A stretch of DNA of 64,000 nt, from positions 372,001 to 436,000 of the forward strand of contig JAPZLL010000010.1 in NCBI GenBank assembly GCA_036250225.1, in the 5' to 3' direction. The notes beneath the pieces were generated by a model. It had not been told where the DNA came from, made no database searches, and saw only the letters and a program-made list of their open reading frames with translations. Below are positions 1-10,198 of the stretch, in pieces (the first letter of the stretch is position 1; the number at the start of each line of letters is the position of its first letter). Position numbers and translations under genes: made by a program. Origin of the DNA: Cercophora sp. LCS_1. Lineage: Eukaryota; Ascomycota; Sordariomycetes; Sordariales; Lasiosphaeriaceae.

Positions 1-12
1 AACAGCGCTAAA

Positions 13-945
13 ATGACAAAACTGATGAACCTCATCCCCTTCCTCCGGCCTAAACAACCCTCACGAGGGCCCTACCACGACCTCACAAACCTCGACATCT
101 CCCTCTCCCTCTCAGACCTCTCATCCAACACCACCCCGCTATCATCCCCATCCCACTCAACAAGCATCCTAACGCCAGCCTCCACGTCAGCCTCCACACC
201 TACAACGGAAACTAAACGCCCAATCCTCCGCCGCTACCTCTCCCACTTCACCCTAGGCTTCGCAGACGGTCTCACCGTCCCCTTTGCCCTCAGCGCAGGT
301 CTCTCGGCCCTCGGCAGCGCCAACCTCGTCGTAACAGCCGGCATCGCCGAGATTGTCGGCGGCAGCATCAGCATGGGCATGGGTGGGTATTTCTCTGCGG
401 ATGGTGAACGGCGGTCTAAACGGGCACTTGCTCAATCTCGCGCCGAAAAGACACAACCCGACATTGAAAACACGCTCAGTTCCCAACCTCTCCAGTCAGA
501 AGACGACACCGCCCTCGTGCGAGACTACCTAGCCCCGCTAGACCTAGAATGCGCCCTCCTCCAACGCGTCCTCGAGTCTACATCCCTCAACCCCGCCGCT
601 GCGGCACGCCTCAGGGAGAAACATGTCGACGAGGCGGACGAGGGCGGACATCCTGTGGTAGTCGGGCTGGCTGTTGCGCTAGGCTATGTGCTGGGCGGGT
701 GTTTACCGCTGTTGCCGTATTGTTTTGTTGAGAGGGTGGGCGATGGGCTGGCGTGGAGTTTTGCGGTTTGCTTGGTTGCATTGTTTGGGTTTGGCGCGCT
801 TAGAGAGGGGTGGGTGCATGGCGCCGGGTGGCGGGTCTGGGGGTGGGAGGGGGCCAAAATGATGGTTTTGGGGGGGTTGGCGGCCGGCACGGCGGTTGGG
901 TGTGTTAGGGTTTTTGTGGGGTTTTCTGGGGAGAGCACCATGTGA
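13..945 (+). CDS. Vacuolar iron/manganese transporter, CCC1/VIT1 family
   Basis: Predicted membrane transporter that would move Fe2+ or Mn2+ from cytosol into the vacuole. The single-exon ORF gives 310 residues. After a Ser/Thr/Pro-rich N-terminus (about 1-70) comes the family signature of the first membrane segment, FADGLTVPFALSAGLSALG (about 83-101). The second hydrophobic stretch, with EIVGGSISMGMGGYFSA, carries the conserved Glu and Met/Gly residues. A hydrophilic cytosolic domain (about 130-210) in plant VIT1 binds metal. Two or three more hydrophobic segments follow to the C-terminus. The length fits the family. The ATG at base 13 is the first one visible, so an exon before the window cannot be excluded. 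The metal transported cannot be told from sequence. Confidence 0.85.
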   Translation: MTKLMNLIPFLRPKQPSRGPYHDLTNLDISLSLSDLSSNTTPLSSPSHSTSILTPASTSASTPTTETKRPILRRYLSHFTLGFADGLTVPFALSAGLSALGSANLVVTAGIAEIVGGSISMGMGGYFSADGERRSKRALAQSRAEKTQPDIENTLSSQPLQSEDDTALVRDYLAPLDLECALLQRVLESTSLNPAAAARLREKHVDEADEGGHPVVVGLAVALGYVLGGCLPLLPYCFVERVGDGLAWSFAVCLVALFGFGALREGWVHGAGWRVWGWEGAKMMVLGGLAAGTAVGCVRVFVGFSGESTM

Positions 946-2600
946 GTGGTTTGATGGCTGTCCCGGCAGGGTTCTCGTGAACGGAGATGGTTGTGAGGAG
1001 TTTGGTTTGTGCGAGGGATGATGCTGATTTGTTAGGTCTGTGCTTCGGCAAGATAGGTAGGTACCCTTGATGCTGATTCTGTGATGGATTTTGTGTTAGG
1101 AAGGGCGTCAAGTGGACTCGGCTTGAGATGCCCGTGAATAAGAAAGTGAGGGGTTGCGTCTTAGATGGGGTGGGATAGCTGTTCCGAGGGGCCACAGAAG
1201 CTCTGGTTTGGAATCTTGGAGGTTGATTATGCCGCGGTGTTGACATGACCAGGGGTCGCTGCCGCTGGGCTGGAACACCTTCGGCTTTCCCGTGTGGAGA
1301 TGTGGTTGCACTGATTCGGCAAGTGCCCACGTGTTGGCTAAATCCCGTCACTCTATTTGTGGTGTTTTGAAACAATCACAGTTTATTCCGACGACAGCAT
1401 ATCTGGCGTTTACCTGCTAGTGTTTTGTTCATCCGTTTTTACTGCTTCTTGCACGATTACGCTGTCATTTTCTCCTCGTCAGCTGTGAACCCCGCATCTG
1501 ACAGAGGAAACTCGACACACGAGCTCCTTCCCAAAACAGCCCCAGACTAACCGTGCGCCAAGGCTTCTGGAAGATCTCATCACCACCCCCCCCCACGCGA
1601 ACCACAGAAAATCCGCCCTTCTCAACCAACAAACTCAAATCCAAACGCATCCAGTTTCGCCGAGGCCCTATTCTTAGGATGTTGATTTTCAACTGGCCTC
1701 AGCACGTCTGACTTGGCAATGTCGGGGAATGTTTGTCACTGGAAGCCTTGGCAACTTGGCGAAATGCAGCCCACAGCCAACAGAAGGCGCCAAGCCCAAA
1801 AACCTCCGTATGATCGACCGTGCCTTCCGCGGGCGGCACTCAACTCAGAGCTTAACTCCACTGCCTGGATGTCTTCCATTGATCCATTCCCTGGGCGCTT
1901 CTGCGACAGCTTTGTTCTAGAACCCCCTCCGATCGACAGGAGGCATGGAGGCGCCAAGCGGGATGCGACACCACGTCCATGTCTGTCTCGGACATATACA
2001 AGCCCTCGGAGAGCTTAGCTAAGCTTCCCCATGCTTGTTTTTGGATCACCCCTGCACCGTTTTGCCTCGGATCTTGTCCTCCTCCTTCTTTGTGTCGCTG
2101 CGAGTCGACGACGGGTTCTGCGACCATGCTCCTCCCAGGTGGAGACGGCCGTTCTGCCGCGACTCCTGGCCACCGATCATCGCGGAGTTGCCAAAATTAG
2201 AAGGTCGGATTGTTGATCTTCGGTTACACATCCGCGAAAGGAGGCCATCCTGGTGCCGCAGACCAAGACAGAGACTACATGGAGTCGCCGTTGGCGTCTC
2301 GTCGGGATGCTTGTCGTTCCGGACCGAGAGGAAGTTTTGTTATTATCTCGTCTGGTTTCCCTTCTTCTTAACTTGGGATTCTTATGGTTCTTACCAACAC
2401 ATCTCCCCTCGCATCTCTTTCTTGGCCCTTTTCTCCCCCGCAGCGCTGCGCGCTGTTTTGTTCGCTTCTTCTTGGCTGGTTCAACTCGTTTTTTTGGTTC
2501 GCTTTTTGTTGTTTTCCCCACCTCCGAGCTGTGCTCGGCAGGTGCTTGCAGGTCCGAGTCTCTTCTACAAGAATCGTGCGGTTGAAGTGAGGCAGGCAAG
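946..2600. other. Intergenic region upstream of the phosphate permease
   Basis: This 1.65 kb stretch holds no ORF I recognise. It should contain the promoter and probably a long 5' leader of the downstream permease. Pyrimidine-rich sequence at about 2340-2560 looks like a fungal core promoter or leader. Reading frame 1 stays open from 2035 into the permease, but its residues are low-complexity and do not resemble the family. Confidence 0.5.
1328..1333. promoter_or_regulatory. Possible NUC-1/Pho4-type CACGTG site
   Basis: The palindrome CACGTG lies 1.27 kb before the permease ATG. In Neurospora and yeast the bHLH activator of phosphate-starvation genes binds CACGTG/CACGTK. One hexamer at this distance is weak evidence, since it could occur by chance or serve another bHLH factor. 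Confidence 0.25.
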
Positions 2601-4496
2601 ATGGTTCTCTCACAGTTCAACTATCTCTTTGTTGTTGGCACAGTTTTTGCTTTTCTCGACGCGTGGAATATCGGTTCGTCAACCATCCATCAAGAGCTTC
2701 ACCTTGCTGACACTCCTTCCAGGCGCCAATGATGTCGCCAACGCGTGGGCCACATCAGTGGCATCCCGCTCCATCGAGTATCTCCACGCCATGTGCATCG
2801 CTGCCGTCATGGAATTTAGCGGTGCCGTCGGCGTAGGTGCCCGGGTAGCCGACACCATCCGCACCAAGATCGTCGACACACAGCAATTCGCCGATAGCCC
2901 GGCCGTTCTGATGCTTGGCATGGTGTGCGCCGTCGTGGCGTCTTCCCTGTACCTGACCTTTGCCACCAAAGTCGGCCTGCCCGTTTCAACAACGCACTCG
3001 CTGATGGGCGGCGTTATCGGCTTCGGCATCGCGGCGCTCGGCGTCAACGGCATCCAGTGGGTCCAGCCCGGCACTGGTCTTCAAGTCGTCAATAGCGGCG
3101 TGGTCCAAGTCTTTCTCGGCTGGATCATCGCTCCCGTCCTGGCGGGCGTGTTTGCGTCTACCATCTTTCTCATCACCAAGTACGCTGTCCTTGTTCGCAA
3201 CAATCCCGTTCTCAAGGGCCTTTTCCTCGTCCCGGTGTATTTCTCTGTTACCGCTTCCCTTGTTGTCATGCTCCTCGTCTGGAAGGGCGGTTCATACGAG
3301 GTCAACCTCACCGATGCCCAGATCCCTGTTGTCATCGTCCTCACTGGTCTCGGCTTCGGCGTTCTCACTGCCATCTTCTTCGTCCCTTGGCTGTACCGGG
3401 TCATCATCAAGGAGGATTGGCAGCTCCGCTTCTGGCACATCTGCCAGGGGCCTTTCCTTCTCCGCAGAGGCCCAGTCCCTCCGCCACCGAGTGATCACAA
3501 GGGCAGAGTGAGGGACTACTACGAGGGACACGCCACGCAGGAGGACGTCGATGCGCGAAGGGCCGATCTCGAGTCACGCGATAGCCAGAACAGCATTACC
3601 TTGGCCAAAGAGGAGGCACCCGCGAGAAAGGAAAGGAAGTCGCTGGTGGGACCGAAGCCCGAGGGGAAGTGGTACGAAGGTGATGTCCTGTTTTGGTATT
3701 TGAAGCTTGCCATTTTCCATGGTGTCGACCAGGATGTCGCTGGCCACCAGGGTGGTGGTTTGGCCTCGGGAAATATGGACGAGATGCACGCGCGGGCGGC
3801 GAGATATGATAACCGGGCCGAGTATCTGTACAGCTTTTTGCAGATTATGACGGCAGCCACCGCATCGTTTACGCATGGCGCCAATGATGTTTCCAAGTAA
3901 GTCAACGAAAAGGAAAAGGAGCATCGGGACCGGACTAACCGGCGCAGTGCCATCGGGCCTTATGCGACGATCTACCAGATCTGGAGGGATGGGAGACTTC
4001 CTCTCAACGATGAGGCTGAAGTCCCCGTTTGGATTCTGTAAGTCAAAAGGGCAAATATTGATCATGTCAGCTAATAACGGATAGCATCTTTGGTGGAATA
4101 GGTATCGTCATTGGTCTTTGGACGTATGGCTATAATATCATGCGAAACCTGGGCAACAAGATCACGCTTCACTCACCCTCTCGTGGGTTCTCAATGGAGT
4201 TGGGAAGCGCATTCACTGTCATCATGGCGACACGGTTGTGTGAGTTAGCCCCTATTCACCGGTAAACAAAGCCATTCTAACGTCTCCCAGCTCTCCCTGT
4301 GTCAACCACACAGTGCATCACCGGCGCAACGGTCGGTGTTGGTCTCTGCAATGGTGACTGGAGGACAATCAATTGGAAGATGGTAGGCTGGATTTATGCG
4401 GGCTGGTTCATCACGCTGCCCTCGTCGGCTCTGATCTCGGGCGGTCTGATGGGCTTCATCTTGAATGCCCCGCGGTGGCTCAACATGTCGACGTGA
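2601..4496 (+). CDS. pho-4: Na+/phosphate symporter, PHO-4/PHO89 type
   Basis: High-affinity plasma-membrane phosphate:sodium symporter of the PiT family, normally induced by phosphate starvation. Inferred exons: 2601-2673, 2723-3896, 3948-4037, 4085-4239 and 4291-4496. The join is in frame and gives 565 residues, close to the Neurospora protein. The two inverted family signatures are present: GANDVANAW near residue 25 (created by the first splice) and HGANDVSNAIGP after the second splice. The motifs LPVSTTHSLMGG and LPVSTTQCITGA mark the matching half-repeats. A long hydrophilic loop (about 265-370) separates the halves. I chose the ATG at 2601 because it starts directly before the first membrane helix. 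The PHO80-like cyclin 12 kb away belongs to the same pathway. Confidence 0.93.
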
Positions 4497-5190
4497 GTGT
4501 GACAGGAGAACCTAGCAAAAAGGGGGTCCGAGAGTTATAGTTGGACAATAATACTATTTCGTCTCGGAATGCATGACTTGCATTCAGTTCAGTCGGTTTC
4601 GCGACTTTGCGTTTGCACTGAAGGAGCATGATATGGACAGAAGACAAGTTGCACCGGAAAGCAAACGTCGCCACTTGCAATGCATGTAATTTGCCCCAAA
4701 CGCCAGCTTCCCCAGAACGGGAGATGGAGGATGCTGCAGCGAAGCATTTTGCCCAGCACTTTAGCCGTGTTGACGGGTGGCATCGGCCGCTTTCCCCCAC
4801 AAAGCACAACTCGCGATGGACAGGTAGTGTAGGACCGGATAAAATGTAACCGTGCCGGCGCCGGCAACATTTAGGCAGTTGGCGGTGCCAATCAGTGGCG
4901 CCGTGCAGCTTCCAGATCTCCATCGAAGAATCTTGGTTAACACCCGGCGTTATGAAGCTATGCCATCTCTAGGCCACGTTGCCAGAAGCGAGAACCGACT
5001 CGGAGCTCTATACATCTGTACTCCCCCGTCTCGACGTCACTGCGACCCAGAGCATGTCAACAGCTTGTGACAGAGCTGCTGGAAGAGCAAAGAAAACAAG
5101 GCGATCCACGTTGGTTTCCCTGATCTACCTCAGCCGAACCACCGATTGTCAGTGAGATCCCAAAAACACCCCCCAATTGGTACTCCGAAC
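4497..5190. other. Intergenic region, no gene seen
   Basis: Holds the 3' end of the permease transcript and the promoter of the SET gene. A 12-bp GC-rich palindrome (GCCGGCGCCGGC) lies near 4855. I see no coding signal. Confidence 0.5.
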
Positions 5191-6531
5191 ATGGCTTGGG
5201 GCCGTCGCTCAATCGTCCGGGCACTGCTGCTCGGACTGGTGGCCCAGCTTGCCATTGCCAGCGCCGACGGCGACGCAAACAAGGCAGACCCTCCCCCGGC
5301 CGGCTCGACGGAAGGTCTTGTCTACGAGGCCATTGACAAGCAGGATGTCATCACCGGCAACGCCACCACGGCCAGCAAGCCGGCGGGGAAGAAGGCGCCG
5401 GTCGATGGATGGTGGCAGTCCAAGATCTGCTCGGGCGACTACTGCGTCTACACGAACCGCAAGATCAACAAGGGCCGTGGCTTGAATCTCGTCACGCGCT
5501 TCTCGGATTTCCAAAAAGTCGAGCGTCTCGAGGACCACATCAACAAGGGCGAGAACAAGGTCGAGGACGCCGGCATCTTCTCCGAGACGACCATTGTCGA
5601 CAAGGGCATCGGCATCGTGGCCAACAAGGCCATCCGACGCGGCAAAAAGTTCATGTCGGCCACGCCGGTTCTCTTCATCCACGAGGACCTCTTCAAGGAC
5701 GTCAAGAAGCGAGCAGACCGCAAGCGTCTCCTCGAGGCCGCCGTGGCCTACCTCCCCGACGAGACGCGCGCCATTTTCGACCGGCAGCGCGTCCAGGGTC
5801 TCGAGCCAGGCGAGGGCCGCAAGGCGCGCACCGTCGAGGACATCATCCTCGGCGCGCCGTTCGAGATCAATCTCGGCTTCGAGATGAACCAGGAGCAGCA
5901 CTCGCGCCACTACGCGCACTACCCCGAGATGGCCGTGGTGCAGCACGACTGCCGGCCCAACATGGCCTACCACATTGACAACTCGTTCGCCATCAAGACG
6001 ACGGTGGCGCGCCGCACCGCCATCGGCGAGGAGCTCACCATTGCCTACGTCGACCCCTTTTGGCCGCGCTACAAGCGCCAGGCGTGGGTGCAGAAGCGCC
6101 GCGGGCTGGGCAAGCCGTGCTCGTGCAAGCTGTGCGCGTCCAAGGAGGAGCAGCTCAAGGAGTCGGACATTCGCACCAACGACATCCAGGACATTCTGTC
6201 GCGCCTCAAGAACCACGACACGCCCGATATTACCGAGGAGGAGATTGACAAGTTCCTTGAGTTGGTGGCCAAGGAGAGACTCGAGGCCCGCATCAGCGAG
6301 CTGTATGAATATGCCGCGCTCAACTACAACTATCTTGGTAATGATGTCAAGGCCAAGAAGTATGCCGATCTGGCGGTGCAGGCGGGCATTATCGAGGAGG
6401 GTCCGGAGGCCAACACCGTTGTCGCCAATCGGATTTTCGCGTCGGATATCAAGGGCCATTATTCGTACCAGTTTACGATCAAGAGGAGAAAGGCCAAGGG
6501 CAAGGGGCCTTCGATTCCGCAGCGGGCGTAG
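5191..6531 (+). CDS. SET-domain protein with N-terminal signal peptide
   Basis: SET domains transfer methyl groups from S-adenosylmethionine to lysine; the substrate here is unknown. The intronless ORF gives 446 residues from the ATG at 5191. I preferred this over the in-frame ATG at 5146 because it begins directly with a good signal peptide: basic MAWGRRS, a hydrophobic core rich in Leu/Ala, then a small-residue cleavage region near residue 23-25. SET motifs in order are GIGIVANKAIRRG (AdoMet loop, about 145-157), QHDCRPN (variant of NHxCxPN, about 250) and GEELTIAYVDPF (about 280). A cysteine-containing tail, CSCKLC (about 312), resembles a post-SET zinc site. A helical C-terminal region follows. 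A secretory signal on a SET protein is odd; the motifs suggest the domain is intact. It converges with the epoxide hydrolase gene 136 bp away. Confidence 0.82.
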   Translation: MAWGRRSIVRALLLGLVAQLAIASADGDANKADPPPAGSTEGLVYEAIDKQDVITGNATTASKPAGKKAPVDGWWQSKICSGDYCVYTNRKINKGRGLNLVTRFSDFQKVERLEDHINKGENKVEDAGIFSETTIVDKGIGIVANKAIRRGKKFMSATPVLFIHEDLFKDVKKRADRKRLLEAAVAYLPDETRAIFDRQRVQGLEPGEGRKARTVEDIILGAPFEINLGFEMNQEQHSRHYAHYPEMAVVQHDCRPNMAYHIDNSFAIKTTVARRTAIGEELTIAYVDPFWPRYKRQAWVQKRRGLGKPCSCKLCASKEEQLKESDIRTNDIQDILSRLKNHDTPDITEEEIDKFLELVAKERLEARISELYEYAALNYNYLGNDVKAKKYADLAVQAGIIEEGPEANTVVANRIFASDIKGHYSYQFTIKRRKAKGKGPSIPQRA

Positions 6532-6666
6532 AAACAGCATGGGGAAAGAAACATGAGTTTGGGTTTTTAGGAGTTTTCATTAGTTTGCAAGTCTACCTAA
6601 ACAAGAGACATTAATCTATTTTTTTTTCCCCCGTGAACCTATTGTCGTGAACCCTTTCCAGGTTCT

Positions 6667-8323
6667 TTACTCGAACTCGGTTTTGACTTTGTCGACGAAG
6701 GCCTCAATGTCACCCCAGAACGCTTGGGGGTTTTGGAGGGCTGCGAGATGTCCGCCCTGGTCTGGTCAGTGGACATGCCGTTGAAACGATAGAGAACCCC
6801 GCGCACCTTGTCATGAGCACTGTAAAACACCAAGTTTGGAAACAAGTGCTCGATCCAAGACCTGGCATTGGTCAAGACCTCCTCCGGATACCAAGAATAC
6901 CCCAGCGGCTTCTTCGTCGTGACTGTAGGCATATCCGCCCCTGAGCCGCCTAGAGCGCCCTGAACTCCGGGATACGGCCAAAGCGAGCGCGCATACGACC
7001 TGGTGTACCAGTACCAAGACACTTGTTCTAGGATGGTCTCCAAGGGGTGGCCATCCTCGACGTATTTCTCTCCGATCCTGCTGCCATCAGCAACCGTGTC
7101 AGCAGCTATTTGGGTGAGAGCTTACCAAGCTAGCAAAGCCAACGGGTTCGTCTCCAAAATCAACCCAATCGTCCCGGGTCGAGTCCCCTGCTCAACCATG
7201 TACCCCGTGCCATTGACGAAGAAAGTCGCCGCCCTCTGCAAGGCAACGCCCTCCTCTTCTGTAACGGGCAAACCCTCCGTCTGCTTCCGTTGGTCACGGC
7301 TCAGTAAGATGTTGTTGACTGGGTTTGTTAGCACCATCTCCTCAAGACATCAAAACCGAAAACCCAAAAAAAAGGGGAAAGAAAAAAAGAAGACTTACAC
7401 AGCAAAGCCTTGCACTCGTCAAATGTGCCCAAGACCGCATTCAACACCCCGCCCACGTCGCCTCCTTGGCCAACATACCCGCTGCCAAAGCCCAGACCTT
7501 TCATCAGCTCGTTCAGGATTTCACCCGCCTGCTGCGGCCCGAGTTCCTTATCTTGGATGCCACTTCGTGTTGAGAGTCCATAATCGGGGATACTCGGCAC
7601 CACGACATGATACGGAAGCGTATCCTCTGTGTACTTGTTCTTGATGATCTCAAAGACCTGGTACTCATATCAGCTATTCGTCCATGTTGTTCAACCAGGT
7701 AATTCAGACTCTTGTAATCAATTTTTGGGACGCCCGCGAGCTCGTAAGAGCATCTCCAGGAAAACATGGTCCAAACCGAATACGACGGGGAGGAACCCGT
7801 CTCGGGAGAAACAGAACGGAGAAAGGAAAAAAAAAAAAGAAACAAAAGAGTGAAAAGAAATAAAGAGACAAACCTCCAGATAATCCAACCAACTGCTAGG
7901 CCACCCATGCAACAACACCACCGGCACCGCGTCTTGTTTCTTTGAAAACAGGGCTGCGAAATGTATGTTGAAGACCTGTCCGTCCGATGGACTGGTGATA
8001 TCCACCGTGAACTGCGGGATGGTGTTGAAGTACGCTTCACGGGCCGGCCAGTCGTAGTCTAGCCATGCGTTTGCGGCTTTTTGAAGCCATGGGAGAGTTA
8101 CGCCGTAGGAAGCGTTGGGGTGGGTGGTGTAGTAGTTTGCCGGGGCGAGAGGGGTGTTGCGGATGAGGGTGTGGAGCTGGGAGATGGAAGAGGAGGGGAT
8201 GGAGAGGGTGAATGGGGTTGGTGTGAGGGGAGAGGGAGGAGGGGTTGAGAAGGGGAGGGTCATTTTTGGGATGGATGGTTGTTGTGAATGTGGTGTTTGT
8301 GGTTGTGGCATTGATGATTGCAT
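6667..8323 (-). CDS. Epoxide hydrolase, alpha/beta-hydrolase with N-terminal EHN domain
   Basis: Microsomal-type epoxide hydrolase family, which opens epoxides to diols through an Asp-His-Asp/Glu triad. Inferred exons on the minus strand: 8323-7874, 7657-7399, 7318-7126, 7077-6807 and 6756-6667. The join is in frame and gives 420 residues, normal for the family. The EHN domain is at about 15-120. HGWPSSWLDYLE (about 137-148) is the oxyanion loop, with the HGWP signature. VPSIPDYGLS follows the first splice. GQGGDVGG, around the expected nucleophile Asp, matches the GGDxG/GGDWG motif. A C-terminal GGHLAALQNP carries the catalytic His. Intron 1 (216 nt, T-rich) is long for this genome; the others are 48-80 nt. 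Translation may start at a second in-frame ATG about 20 codons downstream. The natural substrate is unknown. Confidence 0.88.
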
Positions 8324-8973
8324 TGTTGAAGAGGAGTGGTTGGGACTAGAGGGATGGGAAGTCCGTTTTTATGTAAACATCCAGGACTGCTGCGTGTTGG
8401 CGGAGGATGGTGATCATGATGTAAGCTGCTGGGTCTGTTGCCAGCAGGGGATAAACTTTCGGACGAACAGTGTTGTTGGATTTGTAATGTCAAGGGCGGA
8501 GTCATGGATACAAGTCCGAGCTGCGGCCTGCGCAACAGGTGAGGCTGGGTCGGCCAATGAGAGCTTCCAGTTTTTGCTCAAGTGCGACAAAATGCAGGGC
8601 GGCTGGCTCGGGAGGATCCGATGGTGCATATTGATGGGCGGAACACAGCTGTGCATTATCAGGTGAGTCAGTTGCAGCCAAAAGAATGCGCAACGACCAA
8701 AAAGGGACAATGATAGCTACCAGGCAACTAGGTAAGCAAACAAAAATTGGGAACGAATAATAGTGGAAATCTGCTGTGGTGACGGAGATCGAGGGGTATG
8801 AGATGCGCAACGCCATTTTGGTGACAACTACGGATTGACGCGGGCATTCTTAAAATTGGATCGAAACAAGAGGGACAAGCCGAATTTCTGAAGATCATCT
8901 TATCAGCAACTTCATGCTACCACAAAATTAGGCCCTCACCCGGATGAAGCAGAGTATTGTCGGACTTGTTGCG
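8324..8973. other. Intergenic region, no gene seen
   Basis: Upstream of the epoxide hydrolase. Several short ORFs are present on both strands but none has recognisable composition or motifs. Confidence 0.4.
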
Positions 8974-9202
8974 CTACTTTTCTCCTAGGTCTTCGATCTG
9001 ATTTTCTGCTTGTCGGTTGTTGCTTTCACGCTGTTCCTCGGGCTTGAACATCTCAGATCCAATGCTATTTCGCGCGTCGGTTGTGGCATCTTTGAGCTCG
9101 TCCTTAACTCCTTCACTTCGTTTCTTCCAATCCTTCGTCTTGATTTATTATTGGTCATCTTCAAAGTTTGAGCCTCTTGGTCAGGACTTCAAACTCTGCC
9201 AT
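8974..9202 (-). CDS. Possible 59-residue hydrophilic protein
   Basis: Tentative two-exon gene: 9202-9188 (ATG and four codons), then 9138-8974. The second exon reads 54 codons of strongly protein-like, charged, helix-forming sequence (KDWKKRSEGVKDELKDATTD, then an Asn/Gln/Glu-rich end) to a stop. The 49-nt intron between them keeps the frame but has a weak GTCCTG donor. Composition resembles small stress or hydrophilin-like proteins, but I do not recognise the family. It could also be the last exon of a differently built gene. Confidence 0.33.
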
Positions 9203-10198
9203 TCGCTGGATTCCGTAGTGCTAGATAAAACATGATGCAAGGGTGAGACCCCTCTGACATTTTTGCATCTAGAGCATACAGAGAAAGAAACCCTGTCACT
9301 CGCAATGTATGCAAAGGAGGAACAAATATTAAGGGGGCCAAGTCCATGAAATAAACCATCAAAAGTCGCTCAAACGTCAATTGTCATTCTTGGTGAGCCG
9401 TAGAATATGCCTTCAAGGCCTTCTAGAATTATTCATTCAGATGTCTAAATTGCGGTTTTGAAGACCTACCTCGAGGCTTTTGGTTCAGGCAAGGTAATCC
9501 TGGTGGAAGGGGCCTGTGTAGAACAAGTGCAACCCCCAACAGCTGGGCTGTATAGCGTTATATTTGTTAAACGCCCCAACAAAGGAGCTAGATGCGCAAT
9601 CAAAAGAAAATGATATAATGCGATGCGATCTTGATTGGAGTTCTCTCTGTCCAAGATGCATAAATTGTGCCAAGAGCGACAAGCTGCGCCGAAGATCCCA
9701 AGAAGATCCCAAGAACAATCAAGCATTCGGAGCAACGCTTGAAAGGCACAATCACGTAGCTCCTTTCGTGACAGTTGTCTTGGGGTCTCCCGTTTACGCG
9801 GCCTGCGGGGGAACTTTAACGTGTATATTGACGCGGAGAAAACCCCAGTGTTCGACCCCGGCTTGGCGTCGGCATCCATCATCACACAGCAAAGTCGTGC
9901 CAGATTAGGACGGAATGACATGGTGGACTTTTTCCAAACCTGTCGACCCATGGGGGTTTCAATGGGGGCGAACCTGATTTCTACCGGTACCGAGATTATA
10001 AAGTACGGGGTTGCCCTAATTAACCCTATATAAAGCATGTCATTAAATGCCGGCAACAGGCTGAAAGTGGGCAGCAGGTCACTCCAGTCGAGAGTCCTCC
10101 CGTTTAATTCTTATATACCTCGATCCCTTGGAGAACCAGCCAGCCCAAGACTTTCGATACGATGTGAGCCACTCAACTTCTCGTGCACCCCGAAAACG
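9203..10198. other. Intergenic region, no gene seen
   Basis: About 1 kb before the sugar dehydrogenase. No recognisable ORF. A TATA-like element (CTATATAAAG) lies at about 10027-10036. Confidence 0.4.

Noticed and set aside
2035..2600. Upstream extension of the phosphate permease frame
   Set aside because: The residues are Ser/Arg/Phe-rich and unlike the family, while the ATG at 2601 starts directly before the first membrane helix and a conserved splice.
5209..6540. 443-codon antisense ORF opposite the SET gene
   Set aside because: It is the mirror of a GC-rich coding frame, has no family motif, and the plus strand carries clear SET motifs.
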